Of a DNA stretch of 64,000 bases, positions 26,840 to 37,741 are shown in pieces. A program made the position numbers and the translations under genes. Numbering within the stretch: the stretch's first letter is position 1; each line of letters starts with the position of its first letter. The notes beneath the pieces are model-generated. The model had not been told where the DNA came from. It saw only the letters and a program-made list of their open reading frames with translations, and did no database searches. Location of the stretch: contig CM030935.1 of the NCBI GenBank assembly GCA_018136815.1, positions 1,794,204 to 1,858,203 of the forward strand, read 5' to 3'. The DNA comes from Isochrysis galbana. Lineage: Eukaryota > Haptophyta > Isochrysidales > Isochrysidaceae.

Positions 26840-27823
26840 CCAGTAGCAGTAGTCGTAGGTAGGGTTCGGGATTTTCGGGCGGCTCGTCGTCGTCCGACGG
26901 CCGACGGATAAGCCTCGGCCTCGAGGTCAATATCAATGCTCCCAGCGCCCTCACAGCGCCCTCGGGCGTGCTCCGCGTGGCGGCCCACCATGAGAGAGCG
27001 CGGTGAAGCGGTGAAGCACCTTCGCAGGTGCTTCCCCCCGCCTCTTAAGCTCTTAAGAGGTACAGACCGGTCATGTTTCTGTTTGTTTGTGTGGTGGCTT
27101 GGCAGGTGGCGGGTGGCGGGTGGCGCATGGCGCATGGTGCATGGTGCATCAAGGTGCAAGGTGCAAGGCTACAGGCTACTGGCTTCCGGAATACTATTCC
27201 TATTATTGCTATTGGCGGTGGCGGCACTAAGCACTAAGCACTAAGCACTAACTCTCATTGCTCATTGCTCATTGTCATTGTATCATTATATGATCAGTAA
27301 GATCGGGCGAAAACGCCGCATCCACACAGACACACAGCAGCAATCACAATAAGGTCGGCAACAGACCCGACCCCGACCCCCGACCCCGTCGCCCGTCGCA
27401 AGCAGGTTCGTAGGTTTAGGTTAGGTCGCAGGGGGTGGGGGTGGCGGCAGGACAACAAAACGAAACCCCAAGGGCAGTTTTCTTTTTGCTCTGTGGGCGT
27501 TGCTTTTCCCTCCGTGGCTCTCTCCAAATGGTATTTTTGACAAGAAAGGAGAGAAAGAGAGAGCGCAAGGGGGGGAAGGAGAGAGAGGATTTGCACGGTG
27601 GGAACAGAAGTAGTAGAGAAGATGGACCGTGTTGAGATATATTCAAGGTGTCAGACAGACCGATGGAAGAGAGGGAGAGCGAGGAGAGAAGTGCTGTCAG
27701 ATTCGCTGGAAGAGTGTGTAGAGATATAAGAAAGTGGCTCGGAAGGCAGCGGGTGGCGAGGGCCTGCTCTGCCCTACTCTCTAGCTCTGTAACGAGCGCC
27801 GGGCGAGGCAAGAGGAGAGAAAG

Positions 27824-27825
<2 letters not shown>
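26840..27825. other. Intergenic region, simple repeats, no gene seen
   Basis: Holds a GGTGCAAGGTGCAAGG-like and a CACTAAGCACTAAGCACTAA simple repeat (about 27100-27250), and a purine-rich stretch (27540-27700). No supportable coding region. Confidence 0.5.

Positions 27826-27909
<84 letters not shown>
27826..27909 (+). repeat. (CT)n microsatellite next to a scaffold gap
   Basis: About 84 bp of uninterrupted CT, then C-rich sequence and the 100-N gap at 27985-28084. The tract is the likely reason for the assembly break. Confidence 0.95.
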
Positions 27910-27912
<3 letters not shown>

Positions 27913-27984
27913 CCCCCCCCCCCCTCCCCCCCCCCCTCCCTCTCTCTCTCTGGCCCCGTAAGCGCGCGAGACTAGAGGGAGGAG

Positions 27985-28084
27985 NNNNNNNNNNNNNNNN
28001 NNNNNNNNNNNNNNNNNNNNNNNNNNNNNNNNNNNNNNNNNNNNNNNNNNNNNNNNNNNNNNNNNNNNNNNNNNNNNNNNNNNN
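27985..28084. other. Scaffold gap (100 N)
   Basis: Exactly 100 N; its length is a placeholder, so the true distance across it is unknown. Confidence 0.99.
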
Positions 28085-28499
28085 CTAGCAGTAGAGGTGT
28101 GTAGCCCGGAATCTTCAGATGTTTTTATACTACTACTACTATATAATAGATAATAGTCGAGGAGCCCAAGTCAAACCACGCCTGAGACGCGGCCACATTA
28201 GTGGATCGACACTTATGCGTGGCGATACACCGGAATTCGACATACTCCATACTCCCGCGACACAACCAACCCAAGCACATCACGTCGTACCCATATATAT
28301 ACCACACACCACACACTCAAGCAATGAGTTGCTTGCTCCTCACCCTCCCATTAGGCCGGGGGGGCAGTCACAATGGGGACGGTAGAAGTCCCGCGCCTTT
28401 GGCGCAGAGGAGGGGGGGGTTATTGGAAGTCACAAGTGTCAGAGCGGGGACGGTAGAAGTCCCGCACCTTGGCCTTAGATAGAGGAAACGCAGAGGAAA

Positions 28500-28612
28500 A
28501 GCGTTTGCATGCGCACGCACGGCGTCCCCGCGGGGGAACATGCACCGCGGGGAAAAGCAGAGAAAAAAGTTGTTATCCCCACGCACGGCTAGCCCTTATT
28601 TTATTTTAAAAT
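28500..28612 (+). repeat. GC-rich repeat shared with 43407-43530
   Basis: GCGTTTGCATGCGCACGCACGG ... GAACATGCACCGCGG ... GTTGTTATCCCCACGCAC. It is the reverse complement of the sequence next to the 43.35-kb module, so repeat and module travelled together. Confidence 0.6.
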
Positions 28613-28672
28613 ACTATGGACATTTGATCGCTCAATTCGACTGATGCCCCACAATTGACGGAACGACACCTC
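28613..28672 (+). repeat. Conserved ~60-nt module
   Basis: ACTATGGACATTTGATCG ... TGATGCCCCACAATTGACGG. It is joined directly to a SINE-B body on its right. Confidence 0.7.
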
Positions 28673-29078
28673 GCCAGGGGCAGCTGCAGGCCTGTCGCAG
28701 GCGCGCCATCGCGGGTGCCTGCAGGAGAGGGGAGAGGGGAGAGGGGAGAGGGGAGAGAGAGCGCGGAGAAGGGGGCGGGCGGAGCGAGAGCTCCGCTCAC
28801 CGAAAAATAGGTAAGTCCCGCACCTGTTTACAGTATAAGTCGGGTCTGAGGACGCCACCAGCCCGGTAGGCAGAGGAAGGGGGGAACGGATCACCGGAGG
28901 GGGGCACGGGCCACCGGACCATATCTAAGCCCTTCACCCCTATCCCCCTAGTAGTGCACGGGGGGAGCCGCCTGATGGCGGGGGGGGAAGGGCCGGGGGA
29001 GTGGGGGTGTAGAAAGTATGCTACGTGTAGGTAGTGGTTCCTTTCGCCGCGAGTGCGGTAAGAATATTAGGAAGTTTT
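28673..29078 (+). mobile_element. SINE-B 3' half
   Basis: Shares with 14155-14567 the blocks GGCAGCTGCAGGCCTG, GGTAAGTCcCGcaCCTGTTTACAG, GACCATATCTAAGCCC and GCCGCGAGTGCGGTAAGAAT, and ends in a T run. The internal hairpin arms differ from the 14.3-kb copy by a paired change (CTCG/CGAG to CCCG/CGGG). Confidence 0.75.
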
Positions 29079-29457
29079 TTATTATCGGCTCGTTGGTAAG
29101 CTTCACTTTTTTGCTTTTTCATGTTGAATTTGAATTCGTTATAGCGAAGCACCGAAACAGGTGCTTCCGATTTTCACCTATTTTCGTGCAAAAAACACAA
29201 AAAACCTGCCTAGATCATCCTATCTGTGGGTGGTTGGGCCATCGCCTTGCGTCTCGGCATGCCCCCTGCGGCCCCCCTGCGGCGCATCGCCTGCGGGGGA
29301 AGCTGCGAGAAGACATACTGAAGAAACCGAGCCAAAGCACCCGTTTCGGTGCTCCGGCAGTAAGGAGGTACCGTGTGGTACTCCTAAGCGTGAGGATCAT
29401 TCTCGGATCATCGTGCGCTCTCGTTTGCTCGGCGCGTCGGCGGCTCCGTAGAGGGCG

Positions 29458-30210
29458 ATGGCAGTGGCCCTCGTCGTCTTGCAGCTCTCCGCGACAGTGT
29501 TGGTTCCGCCGCACGTGACAAAAGCGGTGGATACCTTGTACCCTGCGAGTTCGTACAGTGCGCGGCGCAATCTTGCTCGAGACGCTGCTCTGGCAGCGAG
29601 CAGCCGCACCACTGCAGAGGGCATCCCCTTGGCAGGCGACGATATGGTGTACGGAGAATTCGATCTTGCCTTCTTTGCACAACTCCTAGAGCTGGCTGCT
29701 CCACAGCCAGGGGATGAATTTTGCGACTTGGGATCGGGAGCTGGCCGCTTGGTGCTTGCCGCGGCTTTGCTCTATCCCGACACGTGGAGCAACTGTCATG
29801 GGGTCGAGCTGTCAGGGCCTCTCCACGATGCAGCCATCGCCACACGGGTGGCGTTTGAGAGCCTTGATGCACGCCCACCGATTGCAGATTGCGAGTACAC
29901 TTGTGCATCCGTGCTCGATGAAGTAGCTGGCGCTGCGGCGCTTGCCAAAGCGGACGTTTCGTTCTCGTATGCAGTGACATGGGCATCAGGTCCGACACAC
30001 AATCAGCTTGTCCGTGCCCTTGCCCGATACCTTCCATCTGGAGCCCGCGTTATATCGATTGACTTGCCGCTTTCGGACGAGGCCGCTGCATCGGAGGGCG
30101 CCCGATTCAAATTGCTCCACAGAGTGGTGGGTGGGAACGCCGAGACCAGTAACGAGACTGTTGGGCTTGTGTACTGTGTGGAGCGGGACAAGCCAAGAAA
30201 TCCTCTATGA
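29458..30210 (+). CDS. SAM-dependent methyltransferase, possibly DOT1-fold, with leader peptide
   Basis: 250 codons in one exon. Residues 1-22 (MAVALVVLQLSATVLVPPHV) are a signal-peptide-like leader followed by a Ser/Ala/Arg-rich stretch, as in plastid-targeted proteins of secondary-plastid algae. The catalytic core begins near residue 65 with MVYGEFDLAFFAQLLELAAPQPGD, then FCDLGSGAGRLVLAAAL (SAM motif I, about 88-104) and CHGVEL (acidic loop, motif II). The YGE...DLGSG-GR...VE layout resembles DOT1-like and related uncharacterised algal/plant methyltransferases. The substrate is unknown. Upstream lies repeat sequence (29144-29360), so the exact start is the first in-frame Met after the repeat boundary. 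Confidence 0.6.
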   Translation: MAVALVVLQLSATVLVPPHVTKAVDTLYPASSYSARRNLARDAALAASSRTTAEGIPLAGDDMVYGEFDLAFFAQLLELAAPQPGDEFCDLGSGAGRLVLAAALLYPDTWSNCHGVELSGPLHDAAIATRVAFESLDARPPIADCEYTCASVLDEVAGAAALAKADVSFSYAVTWASGPTHNQLVRALARYLPSGARVISIDLPLSDEAAASEGARFKLLHRVVGGNAETSNETVGLVYCVERDKPRNPL

Positions 30211-30755
30211 GATTGATCTAGCGGTCTAGTCACTGGCTGATGGTGGCAGCGCCGTGGGCACACAGTATGGAAGCTTTAGCTGTGGGGTGAACAAAGCAAG
30301 AAGATAGAATCGGGGTGAACGGTGCGAACAAGTTCTTCGATGGTTGCTTTTGTCCCATCTGATGCTAGGTCGCGTTCCGTCGAAAGAGCACCATATAATT
30401 ATATTTTTTAGAAATTCGATTCAAAAATTCAGTCAACGTTAGTTTATTTTTATTTTGTAGTAAAATCTTGATTTTAACTATGCAGGTGCGAGAATTTGTA
30501 CTTATAGTTCGAAGGGCAAGGTAGGGGCCTTCCGGGGTGGGGGTAGGAGCAAGGACGAACTCCTCCCCAGAGCCGACCGGTTTACGTTGATATTAATATC
30601 ACGAATAAAGAATAAAATGTGGTTAATATATTGATGTGTGAAAATTATTTTACCATTATATAGACGGGACCAGCTACATATAAAGCAAACTCAAACACCA
30701 GTGCGACGGGACCTTCGCAAACGGGGCCGATGGTTTTGCGAAAGACTCGGCGTCG
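30211..30755. other. AT-rich intergenic stretch, no gene seen
   Basis: AT-rich, with TTCCGTCGAAAGAGC near 30373 (weak likeness to the 60-nt module) and no supportable coding sequence. Confidence 0.5.
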
Positions 30756-31298
30756 ATGGAGTGGGACCGCATGAGGGAGCGCGAGGCCGGCGCTGATCTA
30801 TGTGAGCTCAGCAAGAATTTGGTTCGCGCCTACATCCGCAAGCTTGGCGATTCTGCGGTTGACTCCACCAACGTGTGGGATCACCCAAACATGGCCCATG
30901 AGATTAACCAGAGGTTCGACGAAATCATTCGAAACGATAAGGTTGATCCTCAGCGCGGCGTCGATAATGCTATTAAATTTGCGGAGGTGCTCGCGGAGAC
31001 TCGTTTCCGCGTAGAGAACCACGAGCTAGGTCGGTCGGCGCTCTCGTGCGTCAACCTCTGCCAACGGTACCTCAGCCCTTACGAGCAGGCCCGGGTGAAG
31101 CGTCATCAATCCCGGCCCTCGACGAAGCAAACCGTGGCTAGTGTACGCACTAAGGCCTCAGGCGAGGCAAAGAACGAGACTTCCTCGTCCCAGAAGACCG
31201 CTTCGACCACGGACATGGTCGCCGCCGTGCAGGCAGCCGTCCAAGCCGGCGTTTGGCGTTCGCGTTGGCGTTCGGAAACTTCCTCTCACATTCCTTAA
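30756..31298 (+). CDS. Hypothetical 180-residue protein, perhaps retroelement gag-like
   Basis: The frame is open from 30679, with the first Met at 30756. The product is charged and helix-rich (MEWDRMREREAGADLCELSKNL at the start; VWDHPNMAHEINQRFDEIIRND) with a Lys/Ser/Thr-rich C-terminal third. Composition and codon choice look coding, unlike the neighbouring AT-rich DNA. I recognise no domain. Position between repeats and lack of a visible intron structure suggest a mobile-element ORF, but no reverse transcriptase, protease or terminal repeat is visible nearby. Confidence 0.35.
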   Translation: MEWDRMREREAGADLCELSKNLVRAYIRKLGDSAVDSTNVWDHPNMAHEINQRFDEIIRNDKVDPQRGVDNAIKFAEVLAETRFRVENHELGRSALSCVNLCQRYLSPYEQARVKRHQSRPSTKQTVASVRTKASGEAKNETSSSQKTASTTDMVAAVQAAVQAGVWRSRWRSETSSHIP

Positions 31299-31864
31299 GT
31301 CCGCTACCCTTGGCTTGTAGGTCCTTGCTTCTTTCTTCTCGGTCAAGGTTTTTGGCGAGCGAGTCGGTTGCTCTATCTAGCCGCTCGAGATTTGAGGTTT
31401 AATTTGCCATCTCCCCTTGGAGATCAATGTAGGTTCGCTTCTTAGGTGAGGGGATCTTTCCCCTTGATGCAAGTTACATGCAAGCCCTTGGCCCCTTTGG
31501 TGTTTCTTCCCCTTGGTTGCTACTCAGGGTTGTTCGTTAGAAGCGTCTAGAAGGTTTACGCTCGCTAAATCTCTGGGTAGGAATCACAGCAGTTACCAAA
31601 AAAGGAATCTAAATTATTTAAGGGAGAATAACCAAAGCTAACACCGAAAGCAAAGGACGAGCCACAAGCTCCCGCCCCCTTCTCTCCAACTCCTGGCCGA
31701 AGCAGCGCGCGCGGCCTCCCCGGAACCAGCTTCTCCGCTAACGAGGGAACTGGGGAAGGGGGAGGGGGTTGTTAGGGGTTAAGGTTGGGTAGTAGGGAGG
31801 TACACAAGCACACTGCCTCACGCCGCACACGTAGCGGGGTTTTTTAAGAAGATTTTTTTTTACG
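31299..31864. other. Intergenic stretch, no gene seen
   Basis: Pyrimidine-rich 3' flank of the hypothetical ORF; GGGGTTAGGGG-like short repeats near 31770. Nothing else identified. Confidence 0.4.
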
Positions 31865-31867
31865 TTA

Positions 31868-32345
31868 GTGTTTTTGCAGTATACGGTAATATTTTCCCCG
31901 GTCCCAGGGGGGTGCCCCCATGGTTCCCGACCGCCTCTGCGTCCAGAGTCCCCCCGCGGAAAGAGTGAACGCACGGCGTGCACCTTCCTGGAAGTTGCTA
32001 TGCGCACGCACGGCGCCCCCGCGGGGGGGCCGATGCACATCGCGCCGTGCCCACGCACGGCGTGCATAATGTGATTGCAAGTCATCACACGTGCTGCGCA
32101 ACTAAACATCTCTTATATGGCTACTTTACGTGATTGTGGGTCTTAGGGGTACGCACAGGGGAAAAAATTGGCATGCACGCACGGCGCCCCCGCGGGAGGG
32201 GGGGGGGGGCGATGCACGGCGCACGGCGTGCACAATGATTGCAAGTCATCACACGTGCTGCGTAACGAAACATCTCTTATATGGCTACTTTACGTGAATG
32301 TGGGCCTTAGGGGGAAAAGTTGACATGCGCACGCACGGCGCCCCC
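31868..32345 (-). repeat. Repeat family T, tandem ~162-bp units
   Basis: Antisense copy of the 6968-7335 repeat. The block CATCTCTTATATGGCTACTTTACGTG occurs at about 32108 and 32270, a spacing of 162 bp. Each unit contains CACGCACGGCGCCCCCGCGGG and TGATTGCAAGTCATCACACGTGCTGCG. It abuts the LINE relic at 32345. Confidence 0.7.
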
Positions 32346-33637
32346 GCAGGGGGGGGCGATGCGTGAATCATCAGCTTGTGCGGGGATTGGATCGTCGCCG
32401 GCATGCTTAGCGTTTTGCATGCCCTGACCCCGTAGTTGACCGGAATCGCGGTGTTATCGACATTGACGATTAGTTTGCGGGGGAAGCTTCCGTCCATAAA
32501 GGATCCTTGGCCCGCCGAGACGTATAGGTGCCAGCGGGTGGAGTAGGCCGCCTTGGACACAAAAGTGCCCGCACCTCCCTCGAGCTTCATTCGCTCGCGG
32601 TTGCCCTTCAGGAATGTTAGTCCCTCCTTTTCGACCGCCTTGATTAGCGCGCCTAGATTGAGTTGCTTAGCTTGGGCGAGGCCATCAGCTTCGACGACCA
32701 GGTGTGCTGCCACTGCCACGTCCTGGAGAGCGTTGTAGAGTGACTTTCGCGAGGTGGCGCCTCGCTTGTTGATCTTTTCCTCGATTGAGACGATCTTGAT
32801 GCGTACGGTGATGTCGGTCTAGTTCACGCGAAGGGTGGTGAGTTCGCCATACCTTTCTTGAAATTGTTGTGCGCAATCTTCATTGACGGCTACGTGCCAG
32901 GGGCCTGCGATGGACCGTGCCCAGAAGTCTGGCTCTGGATCGACTCCCTCTAGCTCGAGGAGCAGTTCAACTATCGCGGCGTAGACGGTCGTGTCCAGAA
33001 AGGTGTAGTCCCCCTCTTGGTGGAAGGAGAGGTCGAAATTTGCGTCTGTGTCTACGCCCTCTTGTTCTTCATCTGACGCTGGCTCCTGCGTCAGGGGAAT
33101 GTGGGTCGGCCGTGAGCATGAGTTTGGTGCTTGGTGGTGGGCTGGTTGTTGGTGGTCGGTTCCCAGTCCCTCTTTCAAAGGGGCCCTGGTTGTGTTGAGT
33201 TGGGGCTTCAGTTGTGACATTCTTCTGTTGTAGTACGTATGCAGGGTGGGGTGTTGTTTGTGCCCATAAGGGCCACCCGGTCTCGGGCCGCGCCGCCAGG
33301 GCGGCGCGACCGTCACCAGGGTGGGAGGAGCCTCTGCCATGAGGCATGCCCATTGGTTGCTTCGTGTGTCTTGTCTGCTGTGTCTGCCTTGCTGTCTGCA
33401 GTCTGCTGTCCCCCATGGGGGGGACCAGCATGGCTGCTGAGGGTGGTGTGGCCGGGGCCACGGGCCGTGTGGCGCGACGCGAGTCGCACGCACCTGCTCG
33501 GCCTCCGCGGGTGGACGCGGTCGCTTCGCCAGCGACTGCTCCATGGGTACTGGAGGGGCGCCCTCGGCGGGGGGCCCGAAAGAGAGGGGAGTCGCGCCGG
33601 CGCGCTCCATGGCGACCAAGTATAAACTTAGTTGATG
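32346..33637 (-). pseudogene. 5' fragment of a LINE, with in-frame stop
   Basis: Begins at the hairpin CAACTAAGT-TTAT-ACTTGGTC (33612-33632, antisense) and the ATG of an MERAGATPLSF N-terminus (33610). The frame reads EGVDPEPDFWARSIAGPW, aligned with EGVDLEPDFISKSASGPW of the intact LINE. After an in-frame TAG (32819-32821) the same frame continues as AAHLVVEADGLAQ...AVEKEGLTFLKGNRERMK...YTSRWHLYVSAG-like sequence, matching the intact copy up to the RACKTL/RDCKEL block. All of EN and RT is missing. Loss of the 3' rather than the 5' end is not what TPRT yields. Dead copy. Confidence 0.85.
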
Positions 33638-33639
33638 TT

Positions 33640-34077
33640 ACATACATCAATCCTCCTGCTTCCACATGTGACACAGTCACAGCTCCACCCCACCCCACAC
33701 ACTACTTCTAGGGCCTATTCCATTGTTACTTGTAAGAGGTGCACCCTGATGGCTTAGGCACCCCAACGGCCCTTGTCTGCTAGCTCCATGGCCTACGTTG
33801 ACACCGACAGATTACGGGAGGAGTAGGGGCGCTCACAAAGCCAAGTCCACTGAGGCACGGTGCTGAAAGATGTCAGCGCACAACGAGATCATGACACTCA
33901 CACCTAATTCACACCCCGCACAAGTGGAGCCCAGCAAGTAAATGAAGAAGTCAGCGGGCTGCCGTGGCCAATAGTTCGCCAAACCTTCCAGTATCTCAAA
34001 GAGACTTGTTGGTGCCTTGAAGTACCTGGGCTCCCAAACACAAGGTCCATTACGCGACATTCGATGCAGATTGTGAC
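33640..34077. other. Intergenic / FNR 3' flank, no gene seen
   Basis: Non-repetitive stretch between the LINE 5' end and the FNR stop; includes the FNR 3'UTR. No separate coding region is supported. Confidence 0.4.
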
Positions 34078-35608
34078 CTAGTACACCTCAACGTGCCACT
34101 GCCCATTGGCTTTCCACTTGGCCAGAACCTCTTCCCAGGCAAGTCCGCGTTCAGAAGAGACACGCTCTAGCATCGTTGTAATCCCAGGCATCATACCCTT
34201 GAGGCCGCAGAAGTACATATGTGCACCGGCATCCATGCGTGCAAAGACTTCATCTGCATATTCGGCGACCTTATCCTGCACGTAGACCTTGGAACCATCG
34301 GGCTTGGACATCTCACGAGAAAGAGCATAGGTGACGCGGAAGCGATCGGGCTCGCGAGCGGCGATCTACGGAGGCGAGGTGAAGTACGAAAAGTGAAGTA
34401 ACCTGCCAAGCAAGCCCTGCTGCGGCAAGAGACAGAGGCCTTAGCGGCAGCAATTGCTCGTAGGAAGCGGGCTACCTCCTGCCAATCGTCATCATAGAGG
34501 ATCGAGTCGGTGTTTGCGACTCCAAGGAAGAGCCAAGCGAGGCCAGTAAAGGCCTTGTGGGCAGGAGTCTCCTCCACAAAGAGGCGCCGCAGGAAGCCGC
34601 GATAAGGCGCAATTCCAGTGCCCGTTGCGATCATAATGAGGTCCGCATTGGGCGTGGCCTCAGGCATGAGCATTACCTTCCCAGTGGGGCCAGTGACCTC
34701 GACTGGATCACCAGGCTTGGAGTCACAAAGGAAATTGCTGCACACTCCTTTCTTGGCTGGATCATAAGCTGCAAGGTCCTTATCCCAGTAGAGAGCGCGG
34801 CGAACGCAAAGCGAGACGGAGTCACCGGCCAAGTCGTCGCCGTAGCGCGTCGAGCAGATAGAGTAGAGCCGAACCGAGTTGGGTTTGCCGTTCTTTGGGC
34901 TGATACCCGGGGGGACCACTCCAAGTGACTGGCCCTCCCAATACTTGAGAGCACCACCAGTGGAAATTTGGATGTGACACACCTCACCGGGTGAATTTGG
35001 CTGCGTACGAGGAGGGAGACACCCGGGTTCCATGCACCCTTGCCGATATTGTGTGCGGTGTGGTGCGGGAGCATGGAAGGGCACTCTGGCTGGGGCAAGA
35101 GGGTGGGGGCACATACCCCGACAATGCGTTTGACGTTGACGATTTTGCCGGTGTGAGGGGCCTTGTTCTTAAATGTGTTTAGCGGTAGGTTCGGGAGAAT
35201 GGCGTGGTAGGGCTCGACTTCAAGTGCAGCCTTTGGGGTCACCTTGGTAGCCGTGGGCATCATCGCGACAACTTGATTGGCAGCAATCGAGACGTCGGGG
35301 CTTAGGCTCTTAAGGGCGCTCTCGATGCCTAGATAAACCACAGGTTTGAAGAACTGTTTGAGGAGCCCAGCCCTACTTGCGACGCGTAGCGCCTCCACGT
35401 CGCCGATGTACTCCTCGTCGCACTTTGCGAGCACGGCGTCCACAAAGGGCGGTTCAACGCCAGCACTCTCCATGAGAAACTGGCGGAGTGGCGTTTGGGG
35501 GGCAAGCGAGAGGAGGGGGTGCGCATGCCTCTGCACCGGCTGGGTCCCTCGGCCCGCGTAGCCGAGCACGATGACGGCGTGCACCCAAGGCGCGAGGCCG
35601 GAGAGCAT
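34078..35608 (-). CDS. petH: Ferredoxin-NADP+ reductase, plastid-targeted
   Basis: Three exons, 35608-35117, 35000-34476 and 34365-34078, all phase 0, give 434 residues. FNR passes electrons from photosystem I-reduced ferredoxin to NADP+ at the thylakoid surface. Seen: [48 protein letters not shown] (FAD binding), [24 protein letters not shown] (NADP binding), [19 protein letters not shown], the last junction giving [23 protein letters not shown], and the C-terminal WHVEVY. The start ([21 protein letters not shown]) is a signal-peptide-like leader followed by a basic stretch, i.e. a bipartite presequence. Unusual: about 65 extra residues ([16 protein letters not shown]...[11 protein letters not shown]) between leader and core. 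A longer in-frame extension to 35773 lacks an ATG and is proline-rich. Confidence 0.97.
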
Positions 35609-35930
35609 GGGAGGAGTGGAGGCGTGGGAGGCGTGGGAGGAGTGGAGGAGGGGGGGGGGTGAGGGCGGGAGGGGGGGGGGGGGTGCAGGAGGGATGCGAA
35701 CAGGGCAGTCAGTCCTAAGAAGAGAGGGAACAACGGGGAAAAAGGGAAAACGATTGGGACGCCACGAGCCCAAAGCTTCATAGATCCGACTATCTATCTA
35801 CTGTACTCTACTCCAGAAGAAAGTGGAGAGGGCAGGGAGGTGAGGCTGGAGGGGCGCCGAGACCCCCGCCCCCCCCCCCAGCCAGCCAGAGAGAGAGAGA
35901 GAGAAGGGTTGGTACGGGAGCGAGCGGCAG

Positions 35931-36312
<382 letters not shown>

Positions 36313-36582
36313 CCCCACCTGATGGATCGAGAGGGAGAGCGCTGATGACGCCCGCGCGCGGGGGGGGGGGGGGGGGGGGGAGAGACACGCAGGAGCAAGG
36401 GTGGGTGCGCAGACTTGTCTCCCCTCAGCCTGTGGTGACCCTTGAAGAGAGCTCCATGTAAAGTATTGTAGAGTACTCCCTAGTTACATGTAAAGTACTC
36501 TAAATGAACTGAGTAGAGTCTTAGAGTAGAGGCTGCCGCTTCGTGCGCGTGCCCCTGTCCCCCCCCCCCCCCCCAGGCAATC

Positions 36583-37061
36583 ATGGCCCCCAGGAAGCCC
36601 GCCAGCAAGCCCAAGCAAGCCGCCGAGGGGCCACTACACAGTCCATGCCCGCGATACGCGCGCAGAACAGCGGGCGCGCGTCGTCGAGTCGTCGAAGACG
36701 TGCGTGGAGCAGCCGCGCACCGCCGCTCGCACAGCGTTGGCGTCAAGGCCGCGCTTGCAACAGGGCATTTCCCGGAGGCAACGCGCGGCAAAGTGGCGTG
36801 GGAGCTGTAGAGGGGCACCTCTGATGATGACTCCCCACGGGATGCTAACCAACAGACCAACAGCTTCTCACAAACGCTGAGAGGCTCAAGTTGGCATCTT
36901 GGGTTCTGACTCGCGCTGACGTTCACGACCCCCAGACCCCCAGAACAGGCACCCGATTTCTGTGTAAAGGTACGCGCTATGCTGGCAGAGCGGCACAGGT
37001 TCAACAAGACTAAAAAGTACGGCAAGGGTACTATTGTACTATTCCTCTCAACACGCCGGAG
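36583..37061 (+). pseudogene. Copy 1 of unrecognised gene family X (degenerate or intron-rich)
   Basis: Begins ATG with a basic start (MAPRKPASKPKQAAEG). In varying frames it matches the copy at 54.3-56.1 kb: HFPEATRGK versus KFPKATKGK; LTNAERLKLASWVLTRADVHD versus LSNAERKKLGGWLIQIQCADVKS; and VKVRAMLAERHRFNKTKKYGKGTI versus VKIREMLCARASFKKAKKYGYGSI. The frame changes at least twice, so it is a pseudogene or has short introns I cannot place. It ends just before the LINE 5' fragment that begins at 37135. No family recognised. Confidence 0.6.
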
Positions 37062-37134
37062 CTCAACCACCTCAATTCCGACATATCGACGATATCGACC
37101 TGTCTCACTCTCACACATTCTTTCAACGCATTTT

Positions 37135-37741
37135 CAACTAACTTTATAGTTGGTCGCCATGGAGCGCGCCGCCGCTCCCCACCTCTCCTTCGGGTCCCCC
37201 GCCGCGGGGACCCCCCCAGCACCCATGGAGCAGTCGCAGGCGAAGCGACCGCGTCCGCCCGCAGAGGCCGAGCAGGTGAGCGCGACCCCGGTCGATCCGC
37301 ACGGCCCGTGGCCCCGGCCACACCAGCCACTGCAGCCATGCTCGCCCCCCTCATGGTGGGTCACAAGCTGTGGAACACAGAGGACTAGCACCACCCAAGA
37401 CGAACAATTCAGCCACCAGGCATGCCTTATGGCAGAGGCCTCTCCCACCCTGGGGACGGCCGCGGGCAGCGCGGCCCGAGACCGGGTGGCCCTTATGGGC
37501 ACAAATCCAAAGTCAACAGCAGAACGGCACAATGGCACTGACCCCCCAACACCACAACACGTGACCACACAGAAGGGAATTTGCTTGGGTGCGTCTTGGG
37601 GCGCACAGGCGCACATCACACTCCTCTACCAACCGCTCGAGCGGACCCACCCATGGCCTCACAGACCCCGACCTCCCCTGCCACTCAGGAGCCGCCCTCA
37701 GATGAGGAGCAAGGCTACACCGAGTCGGACGCAACATATGA
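37135..37741 (+). mobile_element. 5' fragment of a LINE
   Basis: Starts with the hairpin CAACTAACT-TTAT-AGTTGGTCG (37135-37155). The ATG at 37159 opens a MERAAAPHLSF N-terminus with PMEQSQAKRPRPPAEAEQV, shared with the 33-kb and 51-kb copies. It runs to the SDEEQ...TESDAT block and is then cut by the satellite array at 37742. Everything 3' is missing. Confidence 0.85.

Noticed and set aside
35609..35773. N-terminal extension of FNR to 35773
   Set aside because: It would need a non-ATG start and encodes a proline/serine stretch; the ATG at 35608 gives a proper signal-peptide-like leader.
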